Position numbers and translations under genes: made by a program
In this document: positions 24,266 to 32,231 of the stretch, piece by piece
Layout of the letters: each line of letters starts with the position of its first letter
Numbering within the stretch: position 1 is the first letter of the stretch
The notes under the pieces: generated by a model
Databases searched by the model: none
Told to the model about the DNA's origin: nothing
What the model saw: only the letters and a program-made list of their open reading frames with translations
Origin: Lachnospiraceae bacterium
GTDB lineage: Bacteria > Bacillota > Clostridia > Lachnospirales > Lachnospiraceae
Length of the DNA stretch: 32,231 nt
Reading direction: 5' to 3'
NCBI GenBank assembly: GCA_009774245.1
Contig: VSNM01000063.1
Span: 1-32,231, forward strand

Positions 24266-26257
24266 TTATTTCTGAAACTTGTTCCCCACAAAGAGCTGTA
24301 CCTCGTAAGGCAGGAGCTGCTCCTCCTTCTCACCCTCGAGCATCGTGTACATGCCGTGCAGATGGTATACCTGCTCGTCGCCTGTGTGGTTGATGACAAA
24401 CAGCCATACCTTGTCGTCGCTCTCGCGCGTCATCATCTCCACGCCGTCCGCCGCGGTGCCGAGCGTCCTGATCCCGCAGACGCCGATCATGTAGGTCATG
24501 ATGTCCTCCATCAGCTCCTCGCCCGGCTCCGTGCCGATGTACCATGCCGTACCCTTACCGTACGGATTCTCGGTGATCGCCGGCGTCTGTCTGTAAAATC
24601 CCGTCGAGTACTCCGCGATCTGGTTCGCCCCCTTGAGTTCTATGATATCGCACCACTTTTCGACCGCATACTCCTTCTTGCCGTAGAGCACGCCGCCTGT
24701 CGTCTCCAGCAGACAGTCGTACTCCGGCACTTCGATGCCGCACAGCTCTCCAAGTCTTCCGGGAAGTTCCCTGTCTGTCATGCACAGATTGTTTGCGTCC
24801 TTCACGCCCGTGCGCATCGTCAGGACCAGATGGCCGCCGCCCTCCACGTAATCCATATAGTGCTGCTCGAGCCCGGGCGTCATCAGATATTGGAGCGGTG
24901 CGATCACCAGCTTATACTTTGACAGATCGTCCATATCCTGCACGAAATCCACCGGAATCTTCTTGCCGTGCAGCGCCTTATAATATTTCTGGAGCTGCTC
25001 GACATAGCGAAGCTGCGGGTGGTTTGGCTGGATATCAAACGCATAGTTCTGCCGGAAGCTGTGCACGATCGCCACCTCCGGGTCGGGCATCGTCCCCTCA
25101 AAGTCGTCCATGTATTTCGCAAAGGTCTGCGTCAGCTTCTGTGCCTCGTAGTATGTCCTGCCCGGTCTGCCGCTGTGTCCCAGGATCCCGTGCCAGTACT
25201 GTTCCGTTCCCATCGCGCATGTCCGCCAGCGGAAGAAGACGACCGCGTCCGCGCCGTGCGCAACGGACTGCATCGCCCACGCCGACATCTGTCCCGGCTC
25301 CAGCGCCCTGCCCATGATCTCCCAGCCTGCCATGCCCGCCTGCTGCTCCATCATCCAGAACGGCTTCTTCTTGTAGCCGCGCACGACATCGTGGCAGGCG
25401 GCAAGCTCGTTCTCCGGCTGGTGCGGCTGTTTCTGCCAGTGTCCTGCCGGGTAGATATCATTGGACACAAAGTCCAGCAGCGTGCCCAGGTCATAGTAGT
25501 CGACCTTGTTGTCAAAACCCATATAATTGTGTGTGATAAAATGATTCGGGCAGTTCTCGCGGATGATGTCCGCCTGCCACTCTGCAAAATTCACGACCAG
25601 ATCCGAACAGTAGCACTTCCAGTCGAGCATCGCAGACGGATTCTCGCCCGCCGCCGTGATGAGCGGTGTCCCGATCTGATCAAAGTCGTTGTACCCCTGA
25701 CTCCAGAACGCTGCCCCCCACGCTTCATTCAGCGCCTCGATGGTGCCGTATTTTCTTTTTAACCACTTCTGATAGAGCTGTCTGCAGGAGCTGCACATAC
25801 ACAGGTCGCCGTGCGAGTTGCCGAGCTCGTTGTCGATCTGCCAGCCGATCACGCCCGGGTTGTCCGCAAACTGCTTTGCAAACGCTGTCACAAACCGCCT
25901 GATATGCGCCCGGTAGACGGCATTTGACTGACAGTCATGATGGCGTCCGCCAAAATACCTGCGTCTTCCCTCCCTGTCGATCGGCTGTATCTCCGGATTT
26001 TTGCGCACGATCCACGCCGGAGGAGCCGCCGTCGGCGTGCCCAGGATCGTCTTGATCCCATAACTGTCAAGGAGCGCGACCGCCTCCTCGAGCCACTCAA
26101 AGTGAAACTCGCCCAGCGCCGGCTCCATCTTGAACCACGAAAACTCCGCCATGCGCACGACCTGCACGCCCATCTCCTTCATCAGCTTCGCATCCGTCTC
26201 CCAGCGCTCCCTCGGCCAGTGCTCCGGGTAATAATCCACACCAAAATGAATTCCCAT
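24266..26257 (-). CDS. GH42 beta-galactosidase
   Basis: A 663-residue glycoside hydrolase of family 42, cytoplasmic (no signal), hydrolysing terminal beta-galactosides. The domain starts with FGVDYYPEHWPRERW. The acid/base Glu is in IGWQIDNELGN (about E144) and the nucleophile in FWMMEQQAG (about E304). The cysteine cluster CMCSSC (about 153-158) is the zinc site seen in many GH42 enzymes. A trimerisation domain (about 390-600) and a small C-terminal beta domain ending VQLFVGNKF follow. The ATG at 26272 has no site; GGAGG lies 8 bases before the ATG at 26257, so that start is used. Promoter at 26311-26339. Single gene, no sugar transporter adjacent. Confidence 0.9.
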   Translation of the reverse strand: MGIHFGVDYYPEHWPRERWETDAKLMKEMGVQVVRMAEFSWFKMEPALGEFHFEWLEEAVALLDSYGIKTILGTPTAAPPAWIVRKNPEIQPIDREGRRRYFGGRHHDCQSNAVYRAHIRRFVTAFAKQFADNPGVIGWQIDNELGNSHGDLCMCSSCRQLYQKWLKRKYGTIEALNEAWGAAFWSQGYNDFDQIGTPLITAAGENPSAMLDWKCYCSDLVVNFAEWQADIIRENCPNHFITHNYMGFDNKVDYYDLGTLLDFVSNDIYPAGHWQKQPHQPENELAACHDVVRGYKKKPFWMMEQQAGMAGWEIMGRALEPGQMSAWAMQSVAHGADAVVFFRWRTCAMGTEQYWHGILGHSGRPGRTYYEAQKLTQTFAKYMDDFEGTMPDPEVAIVHSFRQNYAFDIQPNHPQLRYVEQLQKYYKALHGKKIPVDFVQDMDDLSKYKLVIAPLQYLMTPGLEQHYMDYVEGGGHLVLTMRTGVKDANNLCMTDRELPGRLGELCGIEVPEYDCLLETTGGVLYGKKEYAVEKWCDIIELKGANQIAEYSTGFYRQTPAITENPYGKGTAWYIGTEPGEELMEDIMTYMIGVCGIRTLGTAADGVEMMTRESDDKVWLFVINHTGDEQVYHLHGMYTMLEGEKEEQLLPYEVQLFVGNKFQK

Positions 26258-26310
26258 ATGATATACCTCCACATCTATTCCTTGATCCTGCTATCGAAAC
26301 CGTCCTCTTT

Positions 26311-26339
26311 ATTATAAAGAATATTACCCGAAACAGCAA
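26311..26339 (-). promoter_or_regulatory. sigma-A promoter of the GH42 gene
   Basis: TTGCTG (26334-26339) and a perfect TATAAT (26311-26316) on the minus strand, with a 17-base spacer. Confidence 0.7.
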
Positions 26340-26413
26340 TCACTTTCGCTTTTCTTCAGCCTTGTCCGCTCTCGGAAGAAGAAAATCCCTGATTGAAATG
26401 TGGTATCTTCATT

Positions 26414-27112
26414 TTATATTCTGTTGACCAGATTCTCCACAAGCTTTGCGCAGTGCGCTGCCGCCGCGCGCTCGAACTCGGGATAATCCATGTGGGCGCT
26501 TCCGTCCGCCTTATCCGAGATCGCGCGCAGCACGACGTACGGGATCCTGTTCAAAAATGCCGCGTGCGCGATCGCACCGCCCTCCATCTCTGCGCAGGAT
26601 CCGTCAAACAGGCTGATCAGCCTGTCCTTCACCGCGCCGTCCGATATAAACTGATCCCCGCTGACCACACGTCCCTCGTACACGCCAATCTCCGGGTTTA
26701 CTTCCCTGCAGACCGCGATCGCCTCCTCCGCAAGCTTCCTGTCCGCCTTGAAGAACGAGGTCTCCATCTGCGGGATGATGCCCGGCTCGTAACCGAGCGC
26801 ACTGACATCCATGTCATGTTCGCACGCATCCGTGGAGACAACGATGTCCCCGATATTGATCTCGGCGCGCAGAGAGCCTGCCACACCGGTGTTGATCACC
26901 GCGTCCACGCCAAACAGATCCGCCAGGATCTGCACACAGATTCCGGCATTGACCTTTCCGATACCGCACTGTACGATGACGACATCCTTTCCGTTCAGGC
27001 TGCCCTCATGAAATTTCATGCCCGCTCTCTCAACGACCTCCTTCACCTCCATCCTGGATTTTAACGCTGCTACCTCAAGCTCCATTGCCCCGATAATACC
27101 TACTTTGTTCAT
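26414..27112 (-). CDS. mtnN: MTA/SAH nucleosidase
   Basis: A 232-residue 5'-methylthioadenosine/S-adenosylhomocysteine nucleosidase (Pfs), which releases adenine and allows methionine recycling and AI-2 precursor formation. It begins GIIGAMELEV (catalytic Glu), then QCGIGKVNAG, NTGVAGSL, VVSTDACEHDMD, EMEGGAIAHAA (substrate-binding MEGG, Glu) and RAISDKADG (catalytic Asp). Complete, standard length, with GGAA-type site before the ATG. Radical SAM enzymes yield 5'-deoxyadenosine, which this enzyme family can also cleave. Its nearness to two radical SAM genes may be chance, since mtnN is a core gene. Confidence 0.95.
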   Translation of the reverse strand: MNKVGIIGAMELEVAALKSRMEVKEVVERAGMKFHEGSLNGKDVVIVQCGIGKVNAGICVQILADLFGVDAVINTGVAGSLRAEINIGDIVVSTDACEHDMDVSALGYEPGIIPQMETSFFKADRKLAEEAIAVCREVNPEIGVYEGRVVSGDQFISDGAVKDRLISLFDGSCAEMEGGAIAHAAFLNRIPYVVLRAISDKADGSAHMDYPEFERAAAAHCAKLVENLVNRI

Positions 27113-27207
27113 TGTTTTTTATTCCTTTCCTGTTTTGATATATGATGATCCGGCAGATCGCCTCTCGCGCTCAGGATCCCGCACATCCAGGTGTCTGTCG
27201 TTATTCA

Positions 27208-27282
27208 GTAAACTGTTTATCCGTAATTTGTTTGTCTGTAATTTGTTTATTCGCAATTTATTTGTCAGTAATTTGTTATCAG
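27208..27282. repeat. 15-bp tandem repeat (5 units)
   Basis: Five diverged 15-base units start at 27208, 27223, 27238, 27253 and 27268, with the core GTAATTTGTTT. They occupy the gap between mtnN and the methylase fragment. No gene reading through them was found. A slippage-generated minisatellite in the upstream region of mtnN. Confidence 0.75.
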
Positions 27283-27364
27283 GATCTCCTGTGTCACGTT
27301 CTCACTGTTTTTTGTCTGATAATTGCTGTTGTTGTAGTTGAAATTTATTTTGTGCATATGATAT

Positions 27365-27673
27365 TTATGCCCGGAAACGCTCGTATGCCCCTTTGTCTTC
27401 CTTTGTCAGATTCCAGTCGCGGATGATCTGGTCGATCCTCTCGACAGCCGTGTCGATCCCAGGCTCCTGAAATTCCCTGTAGATCTCTATCACAAAAAAA
27501 TTCAGATCATTCGCGATATGTTCGCTCACCTTTGTGTTGAAAGTGACATCACAGCTGCCGCAGAATATATCCGCCATCAGATCGATATTTGCCGGAAACC
27601 ACTTCTGTATCTGCCCGATAATACGGTATTTATTTCCTATATATTCATCGGCGCTTTTATGTACTGCATTCAT
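27365..27673 (-). pseudogene. N-terminal fragment of a D12-class adenine methylase
   Basis: A 102-residue frame with ADEYIGNKYRIIGQIQKWF, then ADIFCGSCDVTFN and EHIANDLNFF, the start of a Dam-type (D12) N6-adenine methyltransferase: the F/Y-x-G-x-K SAM motif and the DxFxG motif. It ends after LTKEDKGAYERFRA, about a third of the family length, so the DPPY catalytic motif is absent. The missing part may have been replaced by the region with the 15-bp repeat. Inactive as it stands. Confidence 0.65.
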
Positions 27674-27687
27674 TTCTCCTGAAAGAT

Positions 27688-28584
27688 TTAGGCTCCAAGG
27701 ATCTCGTCAAAAAATCTGCACTCGTCGTCATTGCATATCTTTGCCTCCTCCAGCCGCTGGTTCAGGTGGAATACATGCCCCATGTACGTATCCTCCGCTT
27801 TTCCATACAGCTTCCACTCGCAGACGATCCCTTTTGCCCTTAACAGCTCATACATGGGCTTGACATGCTCCTTCAAAAAGTCATACTCCGCACTCATGAT
27901 ATAGGCTGGCGGAAAGTCCGCATTGATATACTTTACGGTGTCGATCTGCTCCAGCGTCAGTTCGCGGTTCTCAGTCAGCGCTTTGTCTATGTATGCCAGG
28001 AACGGATCGTCCTCCTGAGCTTCCACGCGTCCCTTCATGTCATAACAGCCGCAGTTGAGCGCCACTGCCTTTACTTTGATCTGTTCATGCGGTATCTGCA
28101 TCGGGAACAGCTTTCGAAACGCACTGTTCGTCAAGAGCGCCAGATACTGACTCGCCAGCTGAGCACCCGCGGAGTCGCCGGTCACGCAGATCTTGTCAAG
28201 GTCAATATTGTATGCAGCCGCGTTTTCTGCCACCCATGTAAACACGGCGTTGATGTCCTCCAACGCTGCCGGGTACGGATCCTCCGGCGACAGGCGGTAC
28301 GAGAAATTGACGACCGTAAACCCTCTCTGCGCCATGTCCATACAATAGTGCTGGTACACGTCCTTATCCCCGTAGGTCCACCCGCCGCCGTGGATATCGA
28401 TGATCGTCTTCTGCGGTGATGTGACATCCTTTTTGTGGTATATGTCGAGCAGGTTGTACCTGCCGTACTCTCCGTATGCGATGTCATCATACCGCTTGAT
28501 ATTGTCGGGCGTTGTCAGTCCCGCATCCCGCTTCTGATCGCTTGCCCCGAATTCCCTTCTCAGTTTTTCCGCATCAAATTTCAT
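27688..28584 (-). CDS. alpha/beta-hydrolase esterase (HSL-type)
   Basis: A 298-residue carboxylesterase of the hormone-sensitive lipase family, cytosolic. Oxyanion motif DIHGGGWTYGD (about residues 62-72), nucleophile in VTGDSAGAQLA (about Ser 138), acid near AEYDFLKEHVK, and histidine in TYMGHVFHL (about 272). It likely deacylates small esters, for example acetylated sugars. GGAGGGAAGAACAA precedes the ATG. Its 5' region is taken up by a MITE-like palindrome (28612-28774), which may provide or alter its promoter. Family sure, substrate not. Confidence 0.9.
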   Translation of the reverse strand: MKFDAEKLRREFGASDQKRDAGLTTPDNIKRYDDIAYGEYGRYNLLDIYHKKDVTSPQKTIIDIHGGGWTYGDKDVYQHYCMDMAQRGFTVVNFSYRLSPEDPYPAALEDINAVFTWVAENAAAYNIDLDKICVTGDSAGAQLASQYLALLTNSAFRKLFPMQIPHEQIKVKAVALNCGCYDMKGRVEAQEDDPFLAYIDKALTENRELTLEQIDTVKYINADFPPAYIMSAEYDFLKEHVKPMYELLRAKGIVCEWKLYGKAEDTYMGHVFHLNQRLEEAKICNDDECRFFDEILGA

Positions 28585-28611
28585 TTGTTCTTCCCTCCAC
28601 TTTTACTTATA

Positions 28612-28774
28612 ACAGACTCTCGGAGTCTCTCTGTGCCTGATATTGTGAGACGATTTTTTGACAGATGTGTACAAATTTATGAGGCGTACGTGGCACGTAC
28701 GTTGATTAAATTTGTGTGCACATGACGGTAAATCTGCCACAATAGCAGGTACATGGGAGATTCCGAGAGGCTAT
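28612..28774. mobile_element. MITE-like nested palindrome
   Basis: A 163-bp foldback with ends 28612-28627 and the complement of 28759-28774 matching in 13 of 16 positions, flanked by the direct repeat ACTTATA (28605-28611 and 28775-28781). Further pairs lie inside: TGTGTACAAATTTA near 28665-28680 with TAAATTTGTGTGCACA, and a central perfect CGTACGTG/CACGTACG around 28693. No coding capacity. The end core CTCTCGGA also occurs in the ends of the two insertion sequences here, so it could be mobilised by a related transposase, though the 7-bp repeat differs from their 3-bp duplications. Confidence 0.65.
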
Positions 28775-28981
28775 ACTTATAGGCTCCCGTCGTCCCGTCT
28801 ATCTTATTTTATCACGCTTCCATCACAATTACCAACTGATTTGTGCAAAATGATCCCCTGCCTTTTGAGAACGGGTACTGTTCACGCCCCAACTAATTCT
28901 GACACAATTTTATGCAGCGCACTAATGATCCACCCGCCGAGATTTTCGTCGCCCCACTGTTTCATGTGCTCAAAGACAGGA

Positions 28982-29796
28982 ATGAAGCTCTTCACAGGCA
29001 GAACCTGGCGACCGCCGTACGAGGCGCACTCGGTCATCATAGAGGCTACGTCCGGCTGTACGTATAACCAATGCAGGTTTTGTAGCCTGTACAAAGACGA
29101 GCGCTTTAAAATGTCACCGATCGAAGTGTTTGAGGAGGATCTGGCAGAGATCAAAAGGTATCAGCCAAATGCCCGAAGGATCTTCTGGACAGGCGCAAAC
29201 CCGTTTGCAATGAGCTATGAAAACCTCAAACTGCGGGCGCTGACCGTGCGGGACTATCTGATCAAGTGCCAGACGATGGCTATGTTTGCGAGTATACGTG
29301 ACATCAAAGACAAGGAAGTCTGGCAGCTAAGAAAGCTCCGGGCAATGGGCATCAACGGTCTAAGCATCGGCGTGGAGAGCGGCGATGACAAAACCCTCGC
29401 CCTCGCCGGGAAAGGGTATACATCGGCGGATATCCTGGAACAGTGCAGAAAATTAGATGAGGCAGGTATCGAATACTACTTCGTCTACATGACAGGGCTT
29501 GCCGGAACATAGATTCCCTCACACTCTTTCCGGGCACAGCGCTGTACAAGATGGCGCATCAGGGCTTGTTCGTGCCCGCCGGCGAAAAAGAACGCATCCA
29601 CGAGCTGCAGGTTCTGATCGATAACCTGCATATCCGCACACATCTGTTTGCAAATACCGTATCAAATTTCGCACCCGTTACGGCATATCTGCCCTACGAC
29701 CGCGAGAAGATCACGCGCAGGCTGCAGGCTGTCTTAGACCACACAGACGAAAGCAGCATGCAGGCGTACCGGAAAAGTCTGACATCACTGGGATAA
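28982..29796 (+). pseudogene. radical SAM protein (B12-independent, Elp3-like), internal deletion
   Basis: The first part begins MKLFTGRTWRPPYEAHSVII and has the cluster motif CTYNQCRFC, then SLYKDERFKMSP, ANPFAMSYENLKLR and GLSIGVESGDD. It stops at 29512 after YMTGLAGT. Another frame resumes at once with DSLTLFPGTALYKM and runs to 29796 with the usual C-terminus. Family members have roughly 25-30 more residues between these points, so a middle piece is missing and the frame is shifted by -1. The start at 28982 has a poor ribosome site (ACAGGA). The product should be inactive. Confidence 0.7.
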
Positions 29797-29855
29797 GACA
29801 CCCGATAAAGGTACAAATAAGTACTAATAAAATAACGAAGATCTTCTAAACCGCC

Positions 29856-29875
29856 GAGGCAGCTAAAGCTGCCTC
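29856..29875. terminator. hairpin between convergent fragments
   Basis: A perfect 9-bp stem (29856-29864 with 29867-29875), 2-base loop, no long T-run on either strand. It lies between two convergent remnants and overlaps the stop of the minus-strand one. Confidence 0.4.
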
Positions 29876-30113
29876 AGTCATTCATCAGATCAACCATACG
29901 CTCAAACGCTTCGATCGACTGTGTCTTTGCCGCGAGCTTTAACCACCTGTTCAATGTGACAAGATCGGTCTGTTCCATGATCTGACTTCTGAGCGCATTC
30001 GGCACCTCACCGACATCTTCAAGCAGTTCAATGATATCCTCTGCTTTACTCTCAGCCCTGATCCATCGCTCATAACTTTTTACATCACATTCATTCAAGA
30101 GCAAATTGTACAC
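29874..30113 (-). pseudogene. C-terminal fragment of a PD-(D/E)XK/Rpn-like protein
   Basis: 79 residues from a GTG: ECDVKSYERWIRAESKAEDI, then LEDVGEVPNALRSQIMEQTD and LNRWLKLAAKTQSIEAFERM. Such helical tails close the lachnospiral Rpn/PD-(D/E)XK family, whose domain fragment may be at 1471-1935. The front part is missing. The IS copy 2 begins 14 bases upstream; when its duplication is removed, a stop in this frame remains just upstream, so the gene was already truncated before the element came. Not functional as seen. Confidence 0.45.
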
Positions 30114-30272
30114 CTCACTTCTCTGTCAGAGTACTCTCGGAAACTTACAGTCCTTGAAAACACTGTGTTTCCAAAGTCCCCCCTTTTTCTCTTCACCTCC
30201 ACTTTTCAGGGGGATTTTTATATTTTTTCAGAAAATTTTCAAATACCTATTGACAAACCTGCCAGTTTGTGC

Positions 30273-30360
30273 GGCCGCGATTACTGACTGCCAAAAGAAG
30301 CAGTCAGTAATCGCGGCCCTTTGGTTAAGAGGAACAACTTGTTTTTCATCAATACCAAAG
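30273..30360 (+). ncRNA. tandem-hairpin leader of the IS copy 2 transposase
   Basis: Hairpin 1 pairs 30273-30290 with 30301-30318 (18 bp, perfect, 10-base loop). Hairpin 2 pairs 30319-30325 with 30354-30360 (7 bp, extendable by the outer C-G) around a 28-base loop that has an inner AACAA/TTGTT pair. The 3' arm of hairpin 2 is part of the ribosome site. TTGACA (30250-30255) sits at the same distance from hairpin 1 as in copy 1. Confidence 0.7.
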
Positions 30361-30372
30361 GAGGTCACACAT

Positions 30373-31857
30373 ATGTTAATTCACTGGCAGTCCCATCAGG
30401 AATATTTGAATTTCCTGCATGAGACTAAAGTACATCTTGATTCTTCCCAGCGCACAAGGCTCCTGCTCGAATTTGGCCCTGTCAGGGAGAAGCTCCGCCT
30501 GCTGGATCTGGATCCGGTAATGGAATACCTTTCTAATTTCTATTCCCCTGCCGGCAGGCCTACCAAAAACCAGACACAGATCATCCGCTCCCTGATCCTT
30601 ATGGTGATGCTCGGCTTCACCAGCCTGACCGTCTGGCTCCTCAAGCTTAAGGCTGACCGCCTCCTGGCCGCCCTGGCCGGCTGTCCCCCGGACTCCCTCC
30701 CGCCGCTGGGCTCGTACTTTGACCTGATGGACAGGCTCTGGCCTCAGTCTAAAGACTCTCAGATGACCGGCAGGAAGGACCTTTTCCCGAAGGACAAAAA
30801 CGGAAAACCTTCCAAAAAGCCCGGCAAAGGGAAAAAGCTTCCCAACAAGCATTCCGGCATCACGGATAAGATGGCTGCCTATGCCCTGGAACACACTGAA
30901 TTTCCCTTCCATTATGAGAAAAGGCTCCAGCAGGTTTTCCGCCTTGCTGCCATCCTCCCATCCCTTAAGGATGGGCTCATCCCGGAAGACGGCCTCACCC
31001 TTTCCGGCGACGGCACCTGCGTCCATTCCCATGCCTCCCCTTATGGGCATAAGGTCTGTAACTGCCTGGAAAAAGGTGTCACTGGCTGCTCCTGTAAACG
31101 CCATTTCTCCGATCCCGATGCCCGCTGGGGATGGGACAGTGACGAGGAACGCTTTTATTTTGGACACACCCTTTACATGCTCTGCTCCCGCAATGCAGAA
31201 CTCGGTGTTGACCTGCCCCTGCATATCCGTTTCCTGGATGCCAGACGCCACGACAGTGTCAGCGCCATCGTCTCCCTCCGGGAATTTAAAACCATTAACC
31301 CGGATATCCCTGTCAGGGACATCTGCCTGGACTCCGCCCATGACAACTACGCCACTTACGGACTTTGCCAGGAATGGAATATCCGGCCTTTTATCGACCT
31401 TAATTCCAACCGGGGACGCCCGGATTCTATTCCAGGCACCGTCTCCATTGACTCGGACGGCACTCCCCTGTGCATGGCTGGGTTCCGTATGGTCAACTGG
31501 GGATACTGCGAGCAGAAACATTCCCGCAAATGGCGCTGTCCGCTGGCCTGCAGCAAAGTGGATTCCTGTCCTTGTAAGGAAAAATGCTCTTCCTCTCCTT
31601 ACGGCCGCTGTGTTTACACAAAACCGGACTGGGACATCCGTCTCTATACCCCTGTCCCACGGGGAACGGAGAAATATAAGGAAATCTACAATAACCGGAC
31701 TTCCTGCGAGAGGGTAAACAACCGGGTGTTAAATGATTACCACCTTCATGATATGGGCATCCACACCAGGAAGCGTTATTCCTTCTTTACCATGATCATC
31801 GGCATCTGCATTCATCTGGACGCACGGCTGAAGAAACTGGCAAAACAGGAACCGTAA
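30373..31857 (+). CDS. DDE transposase, IS copy 2
   Basis: A 494-residue homologue of the copy 1 transposase. Shared blocks: AGRPTKNQTQIIRSLIL, LPPLGSYFDLMDRLW, LTLSGDGTCVHSHASPYG (first Asp), RHFSDPDARWGWDSD, DICLDSAHDNYATY (second Asp) and RTSCERVNNRVLNDY (Glu). The cysteine segment is also kept. It lacks about 12 residues in the linker region relative to copy 1. The start follows AAAGGAGG by 8 bases. Intact, so likely active or recently so. Confidence 0.9.
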   Translation: MLIHWQSHQEYLNFLHETKVHLDSSQRTRLLLEFGPVREKLRLLDLDPVMEYLSNFYSPAGRPTKNQTQIIRSLILMVMLGFTSLTVWLLKLKADRLLAALAGCPPDSLPPLGSYFDLMDRLWPQSKDSQMTGRKDLFPKDKNGKPSKKPGKGKKLPNKHSGITDKMAAYALEHTEFPFHYEKRLQQVFRLAAILPSLKDGLIPEDGLTLSGDGTCVHSHASPYGHKVCNCLEKGVTGCSCKRHFSDPDARWGWDSDEERFYFGHTLYMLCSRNAELGVDLPLHIRFLDARRHDSVSAIVSLREFKTINPDIPVRDICLDSAHDNYATYGLCQEWNIRPFIDLNSNRGRPDSIPGTVSIDSDGTPLCMAGFRMVNWGYCEQKHSRKWRCPLACSKVDSCPCKEKCSSSPYGRCVYTKPDWDIRLYTPVPRGTEKYKEIYNNRTSCERVNNRVLNDYHLHDMGIHTRKRYSFFTMIIGICIHLDARLKKLAKQEP

Positions 31858-32038
31858 ACATAGTATAGCTTTGAACTTACATAATCTTCTTTCAAAACCT
31901 GCCGCAGGGGAGGTTTTCAAGTCATGCCCTCCATTAAACAACGTCAGGCATGCTGTCGCCCTGGTGATTCTGTTCTCATTTTCTTCACTCAACACCCTTC
32001 ATTTTTTGCTCCATTAGCCTACTTTCCGAGAGTACTCT

Positions 32039-32231
32039 GTCATAGGGATATCCCTTACTCAGATTTTTTATACTTTTTTCGGACGCTGAATCTCCTAATA
32101 AACCGTAATTCCCGTAAGTTAATTCCAACCACATTTGCCTTAATATACTTCAATCAGTCGTAAACTGAGGTATACTTGTTGGACATTTTATCTTAAACCA
32201 TTTATAGATTTGATTCATTTTCTTTACCGGC
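32039..32231. other. flank after IS copy 2, no gene seen
   Basis: AT-rich, with no start-plus-ribosome-site or motif. It would be the upstream neighbour of the 29874-30113 fragment before the element inserted. Confidence 0.4.

Larger units (their letters stand above)
30128..32038 (+). mobile_element. insertion sequence, copy 2, complete (1911 bp)
   Basis: The left end AGAGTACTCTCGGAAA (30128-30143) and the complement of 32023-32038 are identical over 16 bases. Flanking GTC (30125-30127 and 32039-32041) is the 3-bp target duplication. It contains one transposase gene with a two-hairpin leader and a hairpin after it (31898-31921 region). Its protein is clearly diverged from copy 1, so the two are members of one family, not recent duplicates. 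Confidence 0.9.

Noticed and set aside
24266..26257. Long plus-strand frames over the GH42 gene (24161-24922, 24968-25762)
   Set aside because: They are shadows opposite a complete, motif-rich enzyme gene.
26368..26378. GCTCTCGGAA, like the insertion-sequence end
   Set aside because: A single short match without a partner repeat or duplication; likely chance.
27208..27282. Possible CRISPR array
   Set aside because: The 15-bp units are directly tandem with no spacers, so this is a minisatellite.
30376..31521. 381-residue minus-strand frame opposite the IS copy 2 transposase
   Set aside because: It mirrors the transposase in the opposite strand, has low-complexity composition and no ribosome site; a shadow of the codon usage of the real gene.

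Overview
The window looks like a chromosome segment of a gut-type clostridium, most likely Lachnospiraceae. This is inferred from strong AGGAGG ribosome sites, BlaI/BlaR1-type regulation, a GH42 beta-galactosidase, LytTR/AgrC-type signalling and DDE insertion sequences. No rRNA, tRNA, CRISPR or phage genes were seen. Most of the window has middling GC; the peptide cluster at about 15.8-21.9 kb is clearly more AT-rich, which suggests horizontal acquisition.

Layout. (1) 0.5-2.4 kb: a NUDIX hydrolase, a frameshifted nucleotidyltransferase, a fragment of a PD-(D/E)XK-type protein and a PNPOx-like protein. (2) 2.9-7.4 kb, minus strand: an HD-domain phosphohydrolase, then a five-gene unit read from 7.3 kb downwards (XRE regulator, membrane protein, 56-residue membrane peptide, frameshifted ABC ATPase, and an ABC-2 permease fused to a CPBP protease). 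(3) 7.5-10 kb, plus strand: an internally deleted methyltransferase and two paralogous RlaP-like (COG3541) nucleotidyltransferases. (4) 10-15.2 kb: a BlaI regulator and a BlaR1-like M56 metalloprotease gene that is split by a complete insertion sequence with a 3-bp target duplication, plus a lipoprotein gene with a frameshift.

(5) 15.8-21.9 kb, minus strand: a ribosomally synthesised peptide (RiPP) cluster. It encodes an acyl-carrier-like protein, two radical SAM/SPASM enzymes, a 55-residue precursor with nine cysteines in its last 28 residues, an ABC exporter and a BtrH-like protein. The precursor is too short for a standard ORF list and overlaps the upstream maturase by ATGA. An AgrC-like kinase and LytTR regulator lie directly upstream on the same strand. 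The layout resembles the clostridial Cys-rich peptide (CcpM / CLI_3235-type) systems. Having both an acyl-carrier-like protein and a BtrH-like (acyltransferase-family) protein suggests that an acyl group is added to the peptide.

(6) 24.2-30.1 kb: GH42 beta-galactosidase, MTA/SAH nucleosidase, a truncated adenine methylase, an alpha/beta esterase, a MITE-like fold-back element, a broken radical SAM gene and a C-terminal fragment. (7) 30.1-32.0 kb: a second, diverged copy of the insertion sequence. Both copies carry two tandem perfect hairpins in front of the transposase, and the second hairpin holds the ribosome-binding site. Stem sequences differ between copies while pairing is kept, so this looks like a conserved regulatory RNA leader.

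The segment has many broken genes. Four have lesions equal to one missing base, two of these at A7 runs, and three have both ends but lack the middle.
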